A stretch of 49,643 nucleotides of DNA from Comamonadaceae bacterium (lineage in GTDB: Bacteria; Pseudomonadota; Gammaproteobacteria; Burkholderiales; Rhodocyclaceae): contig JANLJE010000036.1 in the NCBI GenBank assembly GCA_029255645.1, positions 1 to 49,643 on the forward strand, read 5' to 3'. Under the pieces are notes generated by a model. The model saw nothing but the letters and a program-made list of their open reading frames with translations, searched no databases and was not told the DNA's origin. Of this stretch, positions 42,574 through 49,643 are shown one piece after another (the first letter of the stretch is position 1; every line of letters begins with the position of its first letter). Made by a program: the position numbers and the translations under genes.

Positions 42574-45102
42574 ATGAACATTGCCGAATTCATTCGAGAT
42601 AACGTGCTGCGGCCGCGTCTGCTGCAGGCGGGGGCGCTGGTGGTGTACGACGCTGATCAGCGCTACCGAGAACTGTGCTTTGACCTGTCGGGCGAGAAGG
42701 TGCGGGTGGTGGATGCGTCCGAGAGCAGCATCGAAAGCCGCGAGGCGGCGTTGCTGGCACTGCGCGAGGTGGGTCAGCCCAAGGCGCCGCTGGAAGGCGT
42801 GCTGATCTGCGTGCCAGCCCAGCGACCTGAGACCGACGAGCAGAAGCAAGCTGATCCATTCGCCCTGTACGCAGAATGCGGCGCGGTATTTCCGCAGGAC
42901 GATGGCGACGAGTACCTGAACCTGTGCCTGCGCGCCAGGCCGGATCACGCCACCGAGATCCGGCAGGTGTTTGCCACGTCTCCCTCTGGGCCGACCTTTG
43001 CCGTGATCGATGCCATTGGCGGTGGAGTGAGTTGGCCCCAGTTGCGAGCCACGCTGCGGGTGGAGTCCGGCCGCGAGATTCTGGCTGCACTACTGGCCCC
43101 AAGTGCCAGCCAATCCGAAGCGCTCAAGGGGCAGGAAGGCTGGGTACAAGAGGCACGTGACTTCCTCCGCGCCACCTTGGGTCTGAGCGTGAAGACGCGC
43201 GGCAAGACGTGGTCTGCCCTGGCGGATGAACTGTGGCGTTACGTGCTGTTCAGTGAGTTTGTATTTGATCTGCCCGTGGCGCTGCCGGACACTCTGAAGG
43301 GGGTGCCGCATGCACCGATGGAAGCCAGGCCCATCGTTGAGGATGTGTGCGACCGGCTGCGCAGCGATCCGAAGTCGCGCGCGATATACATTGAGCGCGC
43401 CGAGACCACCGAGGCGGAACTCAACCTGACCGATCTTTGTGGCGCGATTGAAGACCTGGGCGAGCGCGATACCTTCCCCTTCGAGGAGCGGACTTTCCTG
43501 CGCCTGGGCGTCAAGGGCATCGTCAGCGGCGACACCGATGCCACGCGCCGCGTGCTCGGCCGCCACAAGAATTCGGTATGGCTCGGCAAGGGCGAAAGCC
43601 AGGCCCAGTGGGAGTTGGTGCGGTCTGGCTTGAGCCTGGTTGAGGCCTGCGACGATTTTGAGCGCCAGTTACCGGATCACGCCCGCTCGCAAGCGGATCT
43701 GATCGACTTCTACTTGGGTAGCCTACGCGAAGCGGATCGCTTGCAGCGCGAATTTGAGCAAGCGGCGGGCGACTTCCTTGACCCACATGGCTTGATGCAG
43801 GAGGTGATGAGCCAGGCCCGGGCGCGCTATCGGCGCCTGGCGGAAAAGGTCCAGGGCGTGTTCGTGAAGCACATCGAGACGGCGGGTTGGCCGCCCGCCG
43901 GGCGTCTGGCCAATGCCGAGGTCTTTGATCGTTTGGTGGCAGATCGCCTCAAGGAAAGCGGCCGTAAGGTGGCCTACCTGATGGTGGACGCCCTGCGCTA
44001 TGAGCTGGGGGTGGCGCTCGAAAAACTGCTGGCGGAAGACGGCCCGATAGAGCTGCAAGCGGCCTATGCGCAGCTGCCGAGCATCACCCCGGTGGGCATG
44101 GCGAGCTTGTTGCCTGGTGCCCGCACGGGCTTGACCCTGGCGCTGGAGAACGAATCACTCCTGCCTGAACTAGCGGGAGCGCCGGTGGGCAACGTCCCGC
44201 AGCGCATGAATGTGCTGGCCAACCGATATGGAGATCGCTTCGCGGAAATGCCGCTCAACGATTTTGTGCGTGGCAATCCGCAGATCGCGGAGACCGTCGA
44301 CCTGCTGGTGCTGCGCTCCACGGAAATCGACAGCCAACTGGAAAGTAACCCCGAGACGACCCTGGGCTTGATCCCCGGCATGCTGAAGCTGATTCGGGTG
44401 GCACTGCACAAGCTGCGCGGCCTGGGCTTTAAGGAAGCGGTGATCGTCACAGACCATGGCTTCTTCCTGAACGCACAGGCGCAGGCCGGTGATGTGTGCG
44501 TCAAGCCGCAAGGGCAGTGGCCGGTGAATGCGCATGACCGGATGCTGCTGGGCGATGGCACGGCAGATGGGCACAGCCTGGTGCTTGGCGCCGAGAAACT
44601 CGGCATTCGCGGTGACTTCCGCCAGGTGGCGCTACCGCGCAGCATGGCGCCCTATCGCGCGGGGCAATTGTATTTCCACGGCGGGGCATCGCTGGCCGAG
44701 GCCGTTGTGCCGGTGCTGGTCGCGCGGCTCGATAGCGCCACCCAGGCCGACTTGCGCAAGGTGGTGGTGGAGCTGAGCTACAAGAATGGCGCCAAACGAA
44801 TCACTACGCGATTGCCGGTCATCGAAGTGATACTGGTGGCCGACGATATATTCTCGCAAGAGATGAGCGTGGAGATATTGCTGGAAGCGCAGGACGGCAA
44901 GGGCAGGGTAGTGGGCGAGCCGCGCCCGGGCGGCGAGGTGAACCCGGCAACCCGGACCGTGACTCTGATGCCAGGCCAGCGCAAGCAGATCGCGCTGAGG
45001 ATGGAGGATGAGTTCAGAGGCAAGTTCAAGGTTGTGGCGCTGAACCCCACCACCCTGGCGGCCTACAGCAATCTGGCGCTTGAAACCGACTATACGGAAT
45101 GA
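42574..45102 (+). CDS. pglZ: PglZ, alkaline-phosphatase-superfamily protein of BREX
   Basis: About 842 residues. The central phosphatase-like domain has VAYLMVDALRYELG (about 465-478) with the metal-binding Asp and VIVTDHGFF (about 622-630) with DH. The N-terminal domain (LQAGALVVYDADQRYRELC) and C-terminal beta domain follow the BREX PglZ pattern. PglZ is required in all known BREX types. I use ATG 42574, one codon inside a TTG at 42571. It follows the DUF4276 gene closely. Confidence 0.95.
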   Translation: MNIAEFIRDNVLRPRLLQAGALVVYDADQRYRELCFDLSGEKVRVVDASESSIESREAALLALREVGQPKAPLEGVLICVPAQRPETDEQKQADPFALYAECGAVFPQDDGDEYLNLCLRARPDHATEIRQVFATSPSGPTFAVIDAIGGGVSWPQLRATLRVESGREILAALLAPSASQSEALKGQEGWVQEARDFLRATLGLSVKTRGKTWSALADELWRYVLFSEFVFDLPVALPDTLKGVPHAPMEARPIVEDVCDRLRSDPKSRAIYIERAETTEAELNLTDLCGAIEDLGERDTFPFEERTFLRLGVKGIVSGDTDATRRVLGRHKNSVWLGKGESQAQWELVRSGLSLVEACDDFERQLPDHARSQADLIDFYLGSLREADRLQREFEQAAGDFLDPHGLMQEVMSQARARYRRLAEKVQGVFVKHIETAGWPPAGRLANAEVFDRLVADRLKESGRKVAYLMVDALRYELGVALEKLLAEDGPIELQAAYAQLPSITPVGMASLLPGARTGLTLALENESLLPELAGAPVGNVPQRMNVLANRYGDRFAEMPLNDFVRGNPQIAETVDLLVLRSTEIDSQLESNPETTLGLIPGMLKLIRVALHKLRGLGFKEAVIVTDHGFFLNAQAQAGDVCVKPQGQWPVNAHDRMLLGDGTADGHSLVLGAEKLGIRGDFRQVALPRSMAPYRAGQLYFHGGASLAEAVVPVLVARLDSATQADLRKVVVELSYKNGAKRITTRLPVIEVILVADDIFSQEMSVEILLEAQDGKGRVVGEPRPGGEVNPATRTVTLMPGQRKQIALRMEDEFRGKFKVVALNPTTLAAYSNLALETDYTE

Positions 45103-45106
45103 GTCC

Positions 45107-47197
45107 ATGGATGAACTCGACCAAAAACTGAACGCCACCTTCGATGGCAAGGTGCTGCGCAAAGACTTGCTGCACCGGATCAAGAAAGGTACCAACGTCC
45201 CGACCTTCGTGCTCGAGTTCCTGCTTGCCAAGTATTGCGCCAGCAACGATCAGGCCGAGATGGATGCCGGCATGGAGGCGGTGCTCGCAGCGCTACAGGA
45301 GAACTACGTGCGGCCAGACGAGGCCAATGCGGCGCAGTCCAAGGTGGCCACCAAGGGCAAGCATCGCTTCATCGACAAGGTCCATGTCCGTTACGTCGAA
45401 AAAGAAAAGCGCCACTGGGCAGCGCTGGAGAACTTCAATTCGCAACGCATCGCGATTGGCGAGAAGTTCTACCGCGACAACGACAGGTTGCTGGAAGGAG
45501 GTATTTGGGCGGAAGTGACCCTGGCGCACAACGACATCGAGGAGGACGACTACGCGTTTTCCATCGAGGATCTGCGCCCGATCCAACTGACCCGTTTCGA
45601 CTTTGGCCGCTACGCAGAAGGCCGCGCCGCTTTCACGCGCGATGAGTGGATCGCAGTGGTGCTGCGCTCCGTCGGTCTGGAACCCGGCAAGCTCGCAAAA
45701 CGCGTGCAGATGCACTTCATCGCCAGGTTGGCTGCGCTGGTTGAGCCCAACTACAACTACATCGAGCTGGGCCCGCGCGGCACGGGCAAGTCCTACTTCT
45801 TCAGCGAGTTCTCGCCCTACGCCACCTTGATCTCGGGCGGTCAGGCGACCAAGGCTACCCTGTTCTACAACAACGCGCGCCGCAAGGTGGGCCTGGTGGG
45901 CTTCTGGGACACGGTCGCCTTCGATGAGGTCGGGGGCATCAAGATTCGCGATCCGGACACCATCCAGATCATGAAGGACTTCATGGCCAACGGTCGCTTT
46001 TCGCGCGGGGCTGAGGTTATTGCTGATGCCAGTTTGAGCTTCGTTGGCAACATCGACGTGTCGGTGCAGCAGGTGGTCAATTCGAACGAGCACGATCTTT
46101 TCCAGCCGTTGCCGCCAGAGCTCGACTTGGCTGTGATGGACCGTTTCGCTGCCTATATCCCGGGCTGGGAGATGCCGAAGAACAGTAGCGAGTTCCTGAC
46201 GAGCAACTACGGATTCATCACCGACTACCTGGCGGAGGCTTTTCACTACCAGTTCAAGCACACGAATCGGTATGAGGAAGTGAGCAAGCGCATTCGGCTC
46301 GGCAAATCAATCGAGGGGCGCGACGAAAAAGGTATCAAGAAGACCGTCTGTGCGTTCTTGAAGGTCCTGCATCCAAATGGGCCACCCACGGACGAGGAGT
46401 TTGAGGAATACGTGGCCTATGCCACCGAGTGCCGCCGCCGCGTCAAGGAGCAGATGAACAAGCGCAAACCGGATGACGAGTTTGCTCGCATCAATCTGTC
46501 TTACTTCAAGGCCAGTGGCGAGGAAGTGGTGGTTTTCTGCCCAGAATCGAAGGATGCGCCGGCAACGCAAGAGCCAGCGCGCCGTCGCTTGAATCAGGCG
46601 GATGGGCAGCCTGCAGAGGTGGTTGCGGTGCAAACCGCTGCGCAACCGGCGCCTGCTGCTGCGGAATCTCCAGCAGAACCGACGCCGGTATCACCGGACC
46701 TTGTTGCAATTTCGCTGCCACTGGTCGAACTCAAGGAACAGCACTTCACCATTCTCTATGGCGATACCGGTTACAGCTATGAGTCGATCATGGGGCCGTA
46801 TCTGCAAGGAGCGAAGGCCGTGCTCATCGAGGACCCCTACATCCGGCTACCGCATCAGATTCAGAACTTCGTGCGCTTCTGCGAGACGGTGCTGAAGGCT
46901 GGAACCGTGAAGAAGATCAGCCTGATCACTGGCTACGACGACAAGACCCAGTTGGCCGACATTGCCGGGAAGCTTGATGAACTGAAGCAAAGCCTGCTGG
47001 AGTTCGATGTCGAGCTGGAGGTAAAGCTCAACCCGAACATGCACGATCGGGAGATCCGGATCGACAACGGCTGGGTGATCAAGATTGGCCGGGGGTTGGA
47101 CTTCTTCCAGAAACCTGGCAGCTGGTTCGAGGTGGGCGCGAATGATCTGAGCTTGCGCAAGTGCCTTGAAACGAAGGTGGATATCTTTCGAAAATGA
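45107..47197 (+). CDS. brxL: BrxL, Lon-like AAA+ ATPase of type 1 BREX
   Basis: The protein has 696 residues. MDELDQKLNATFDGKVLRKDL is the family N-terminus, GPRGTGKSYFFSEF (about 222) is Walker A, and FDEVGGIKIRDPD follows. A linker rich in Ala/Pro/Glu (about 480-545) leads to a C-terminal MIT_C-like domain (QHFTILYGDTGYSYESI). BrxL assembles DNA-binding hexameric rings and marks type 1 BREX. It starts 4 nt after the pglZ stop. It closes the BREX operon. Confidence 0.95.
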   Translation: MDELDQKLNATFDGKVLRKDLLHRIKKGTNVPTFVLEFLLAKYCASNDQAEMDAGMEAVLAALQENYVRPDEANAAQSKVATKGKHRFIDKVHVRYVEKEKRHWAALENFNSQRIAIGEKFYRDNDRLLEGGIWAEVTLAHNDIEEDDYAFSIEDLRPIQLTRFDFGRYAEGRAAFTRDEWIAVVLRSVGLEPGKLAKRVQMHFIARLAALVEPNYNYIELGPRGTGKSYFFSEFSPYATLISGGQATKATLFYNNARRKVGLVGFWDTVAFDEVGGIKIRDPDTIQIMKDFMANGRFSRGAEVIADASLSFVGNIDVSVQQVVNSNEHDLFQPLPPELDLAVMDRFAAYIPGWEMPKNSSEFLTSNYGFITDYLAEAFHYQFKHTNRYEEVSKRIRLGKSIEGRDEKGIKKTVCAFLKVLHPNGPPTDEEFEEYVAYATECRRRVKEQMNKRKPDDEFARINLSYFKASGEEVVVFCPESKDAPATQEPARRRLNQADGQPAEVVAVQTAAQPAPAAAESPAEPTPVSPDLVAISLPLVELKEQHFTILYGDTGYSYESIMGPYLQGAKAVLIEDPYIRLPHQIQNFVRFCETVLKAGTVKKISLITGYDDKTQLADIAGKLDELKQSLLEFDVELEVKLNPNMHDREIRIDNGWVIKIGRGLDFFQKPGSWFEVGANDLSLRKCLETKVDIFRK

Positions 47198-47330
47198 AAC
47201 CGGAAGCGCAGGGTCGGCTTGCCCGCAAAACATCGTTCCAGCTTGAGCGCTGTCGCAGGAGTCGCCACGAAGGTGCCGCAGGCAGTGTTCTGTCTGCTGA
47301 CCGCGCCACCACCACGGTCCATCGGCGTCG

Positions 47331-47347
47331 AGACTGGTTACCAGTCT
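47331..47347. promoter_or_regulatory. Perfect 17-nt palindrome upstream of the helix-turn-helix gene
   Basis: AGACTGGT-T-ACCAGTCT is a perfect inverted repeat with a one-base centre, in the 269-nt gap between brxL and the small regulator gene. It could be an operator; no -35/-10 pair is clear. The rest of 47198-47454 holds nothing I can name. Confidence 0.4.
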
Positions 47348-47466
47348 TACCCTTTTCCAACAGGGACCAAAGCGTCCCATGTACAGCCCAGGCCTCCCCC
47401 CGCAGGACTTGCTACCTTCCCGAAACAGAGCGTTCATGGGTTCCTATCCACCACAAGGAGTTAACC

Positions 47467-47708
47467 ATGACTACCACCACCCACTTTGACCAACTGCAAC
47501 TCGCCGAGCGTTGGGGGCTGTCACCCAAGACGCTGGCGCGCTGGCGCGTCATTGGCACCGGACCAAAGTACATCCGGCTGCCTGGCAAGGTCATCTACCT
47601 CTGAGCGACATCGAAGCTTACGAAAACGAGTGCCTGGTGTCATCGACCGCCGAGTTCCGCAAACACACGAAGCCGTCCGACCAGCCAGTGACCACCGGAC
47701 AGAGCTGA
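47467..47708 (+). pseudogene. Frameshifted small helix-turn-helix (excisionase/MerR-like) DNA-binding protein
   Basis: A good AAGGAG ribosome site precedes ATG 47467. The first frame encodes QLAERWGLSPKTLARWR..GPKYIRLPGKVIYL and stops at 47602-47604. The expected continuation LSDIEAYENECL lies in another frame to 47708. A one-base change near 47600 would restore a protein of about 79 residues typical of winged helix-turn-helix proteins. It is either a pseudogene or, less likely, uses programmed frameshifting. Its end is formed by an arm of the heptamer repeat family (47677-47700). Confidence 0.75.
47677..47700. repeat. Single arm of the heptamer repeat family
   Basis: On the minus strand the arm reads CCGGTGG TCACTGG CTGGTCGG, the same heptamer phase as the right arm at 35969-36000; the two encode the similar tails SDQPVTTGQ and SDHCPPTTGH. 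No matching left arm is seen nearby. Confidence 0.55.
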
Positions 47709-47736
47709 TAGCCCGTATTCGTAAATTCCTCGAGGC

Positions 47737-49032
47737 TCATGCGGATGGCTCAGGCTCTTCCTCCATGTCAGCGGCAGGTGCACTGAGTCTTCGTACTGTC
47801 AGGGCAGAGCGTTGCTCGATCAAGGTCACGATTTGTTCAACTATGCCATGGCTACCGAAGCCACGCGAGGGGCCTGACTGCAGTTTACGCGCGGTGGTCG
47901 GCATCGACTTTGCCAAGGCCAGAATCCGCTTTCTGGCCTGAGCCCTGCTGAGGCCAACGGCTTCCAGGAACTGGTCCCAGTGCCGTGCCTGCACTTCGCT
48001 GAACTTGTACTTGCTGCCAATCTTCATCGCCATCTTGGGCGTCAAGGTTGGATAGGCCGCCGTCGAAAGCACGTCATAGAGCGGCGCCAGGACAGCGGAC
48101 TTGCCCGCGTAGAGCAGCGAGAAGTTTTTTGCGTGCGCGTCGTGATTGCCGATCAACGCGTTGAAGATCACGTAGTCGAGCATGTGCAGGATGTGCGGTG
48201 CGCTGGGGCGCGTAGCGCGTCGAACCAGATCAAAACATTGCACCAGATCCGGGCCGCCTTCGTTCTGGTATTTCATTTCCGGTACCACGCCCAGCGCCTG
48301 GCAAAAGTCCTCTTGATGCAGGCGCTGCCGTAGGCCTTGTGCATCGGCCACCCGGTCGTAGCGCTCGACCAGCAAGAACTGTCGCCCCAGCACGGAACGT
48401 ACCTGCGACTTGGCCGGCTTGAGCTGCATGGCATCTGCCAGCGCCAGGCAAAAGCCTTCGTTGCTAACTGTGTCCGCTAAAGTACGGATGGCAGGCTTCA
48501 GGATATGTGAGCTGGGCGTTCCATTTCTTGGCAGACCGATCCGGTCGCCATCGAAGACCACGGGCAGTTTGTCTTGAGCGCCCGCTAGTGAGAGCCGCAG
48601 TCCGTCCTTGCCGGCCAACATCGGCCGATGCGGCAGTTCATCGAGAATGGCCACGATCTCTTCGTCGCTCAGCCACTGAACGTCGTGGCCATGCTCGGGA
48701 CTGGACAGCGGCTGCCCTGGCTCCAGTAAGGTCACGGCCCCTGCACACTCACCACCGATGTGATCGAGCAGCGCAAAATCGTTCTGGCTCGATACCTGAA
48801 ATTGCTGGGCAATGAGACGCCGGAGTTGTCCCTCAGGTAACAGCCCTGCAAAGAAGGGGCGCGCGTGGTGATCGTCGAACGGTTCTGCTTGTAGAGGCAG
48901 CGAGCTGGACAGGGTCACTGCGTCGGTGCGTGAAAGCCAATCCGGGGCATAACTGAAATTCAGCCGGCCGTCGATTAGAGCCAGAGAGCCAACCCGCTCG
49001 GCGAAGAGCCAGACTTCAAGCTCACGCGCCAT
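47737..49032 (-). CDS. hipA: HipA-family serine/threonine kinase toxin
   Basis: The protein has 431 residues. An N-terminal subdomain (ELEVWLFAERVGSLAL, RPFFAGLLPEG) is followed by the kinase core with SLAGAQDKLPV (nucleotide loop), GNHDAHAKNFSLLY (catalytic Asp, about 294) and PLYDVLST (metal-binding Asp, about 314). HipA-type kinases phosphorylate glutamyl-tRNA synthetase or other targets and cause growth arrest. I use ATG 49032, which overlaps hipB by 11 nt; the longer frame runs into hipB. The acidic C-terminal tail (DMEEEPEPSA) is unremarkable. Confidence 0.93.
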   Translation of the reverse strand: MARELEVWLFAERVGSLALIDGRLNFSYAPDWLSRTDAVTLSSSLPLQAEPFDDHHARPFFAGLLPEGQLRRLIAQQFQVSSQNDFALLDHIGGECAGAVTLLEPGQPLSSPEHGHDVQWLSDEEIVAILDELPHRPMLAGKDGLRLSLAGAQDKLPVVFDGDRIGLPRNGTPSSHILKPAIRTLADTVSNEGFCLALADAMQLKPAKSQVRSVLGRQFLLVERYDRVADAQGLRQRLHQEDFCQALGVVPEMKYQNEGGPDLVQCFDLVRRATRPSAPHILHMLDYVIFNALIGNHDAHAKNFSLLYAGKSAVLAPLYDVLSTAAYPTLTPKMAMKIGSKYKFSEVQARHWDQFLEAVGLSRAQARKRILALAKSMPTTARKLQSGPSRGFGSHGIVEQIVTLIEQRSALTVRRLSAPAADMEEEPEPSA

Positions 49033-49285
49033 GTGGGTTGCCTTCAAGGTGATTTTCAGGGGCGGATGATGGCAGGCCGATGAGCTGGAGCGTTCCACCC
49101 AAGGCATCGATAACACGTAGCACGTTTTCCAGACGTAGAGTGGCCTTGCCTGCTTCCAGGTCGACGATGAAGCGCACACCAACGCCTGCAGCCAAAGCCA
49201 GCTGAGGCTGTGTCAGGCCCAGCTGCTTGCGTGCAGCACGCAGCGCGTCACCGAGTTGTTCTGTGGTCTGTATGGAGCTCATCAC
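49022..49285 (-). CDS. hipB: HipB-family antitoxin, XRE-type repressor
   Basis: The protein has 87 residues (or 86 from the second ATG at 49282). Its helix-turn-helix reads LGDALRAARKQLGLTQPQLALAAGVGVRFIVDLEAGKATLRL. HipB neutralises HipA and represses the operon by binding palindromic operators. Three candidate operators lie directly upstream, the nearest 8 nt from the start. It overlaps hipA, so antitoxin is made first. Confidence 0.92.
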   Translation of the reverse strand: MMSSIQTTEQLGDALRAARKQLGLTQPQLALAAGVGVRFIVDLEAGKATLRLENVLRVIDALGGTLQLIGLPSSAPENHLEGNPHGA

Positions 49286-49293
49286 TGGACTTG

Positions 49294-49409
49294 TTTCCCG
49301 TTCGGGAAATTATCGACCGGTTCAAAGAAGGAAGCAAGCCATATTTCCCGTTCGGGAATTTTCCGTACAACAGCGCACTACCAAAGCCAAAAAATCCCGA
49401 TCGGGAAAT
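49294..49409. promoter_or_regulatory. Three evenly spaced hipBA operators
   Basis: TTTCCCGTTCGGGAAA occurs at 49294-49309, a near copy (TTTCCCGTTCGGGAAT) at 49344-49359 and ATCCCGATCGGGAAAT at 49394-49409. Core centres are 50 and 49 bp apart, close to five helical turns. The first covers the expected ribosome-binding or start region of hipB. The similarity to E. coli HipB sites is in layout (TATCC-N8-GGATA), not exact sequence. Confidence 0.82.
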
Positions 49410-49611
49410 TCCGGCAGATGCAAACCGCTGGTTGACTCGTCAAAAGTCAGCAAGCGGGTCTGTCGTCACGGGCTTCCCTGCGATTATGAATCAGCAGGTT
49501 AGAAACGACCGTGAGGAGCGATGAGGGCAAATGAGGAAAGATGCGTACAGGTTGGGGCTAATACGGAACGAAGGTGGGACACTCGCCCGTGCGCCGGCCC
49601 CGGTTTTTCTG

Positions 49612-49638
49612 GACACGAATTTGGGGTTGAATCGTGTC
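49612..49638. repeat. Inverted repeat at the right edge
   Basis: GACACGA (49612-49618) and TCGTGTC (49632-49638) flank a 13-nt loop, preceded by GTTTTTCTG. It could be the end of an insertion sequence or a hairpin of the next gene; the window ends 5 nt later, so it cannot be decided. No gene is seen from 49410 on. Confidence 0.3.
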
Positions 49639-49643
49639 TGGAA

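Noticed and set aside
47194-47604. 136-codon open frame joining the end of brxL to the helix-turn-helix gene
   Set aside because: The part before 47467 shows no conserved features, and a strong ribosome site marks ATG 47467 as the true start.
47467-47708. Programmed ribosomal frameshift in the helix-turn-helix gene
   Set aside because: No slippery heptanucleotide or downstream structure is evident near 47600; a simple one-base mutation or sequencing error is likelier.

Overview
The window is high-GC bacterial DNA, most probably from a betaproteobacterium (Rhodocyclales or Nitrosomonadales-like). This rests on gene order: rpsA-ihfB-lapA-lapB-ugd-rfaE1-hldD-cysM is the block I associate with that class, and ydbH-ynbE-ydbL, nfeD/qmcA and fnr-hemN follow it. 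No rRNA, CRISPR array, integrase or intact transposase is visible.

Layout. 1-720: tRNA-Gly(GCC), partial then complete, and tRNA-Leu(UAA), among short tandem repeats. 829-2720: a family 17 glycosidase-like membrane protein and a convergent small membrane protein. 2976-14116: housekeeping genes for translation (rpsA), DNA bending (ihfB), LPS assembly and heptose/UDP-glucuronate supply (lapAB, ugd, rfaE1, hldD), cysteine synthesis (cysM), an AsmA-like lipid-bridge operon (ydbH-ynbE-ydbL) and a PolB-type exonuclease, many joined by ATGA or TGATG overlaps. 14139-15515: NfeD/QmcA membrane-quality pair. 15570-21329: oxygen and copper block (FNR, anaerobic HemN under a textbook FNR box, a SafE/DsbD-like membrane protein, a copper P-type ATPase and an HMA chaperone), consistent with cbb3-type oxidase assembly in a facultative or microaerobic organism. 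21301-29723: a degenerate SelD-like protein, a hybrid kinase plus OmpR-type regulator, SOS-controlled dinB, a methyltransferase, a membrane-anchored hypothetical and a GNAT-carbonic anhydrase fusion.

30076 to the right end is a defence island. Its core is a BREX operon, brxE-brxA-brxB-brxC-pglX-pglZ-brxL, with three sets of added genes: (i) a four-helix-bundle (S23-like) gene between brxC and pglX, bounded by inverted repeats; (ii) an antitoxin/PIN-toxin pair that splits pglX into an N-terminal catalytic half and a C-terminal half, both open and translationally linked to the pair; (iii) an AAA ATPase plus DUF4276 TOPRIM pair between pglX and pglZ. A frameshifted small helix-turn-helix gene and a hipBA toxin-antitoxin pair with three evenly spaced palindromic operators follow.

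The most unusual structure is a family of inverted repeats whose arms are runs of the heptamer TC(A/G)GTGG. One copy encloses the S23-like gene, four short copies sit in frame inside the two pglX halves, and a single arm forms the 3' end of the helix-turn-helix gene. I interpret them as a mobile palindromic family with one cargo-bearing copy. The chromosomal part also carries many short tandem repeats (11-23 nt) at gene ends, suggesting a genome prone to local duplication.
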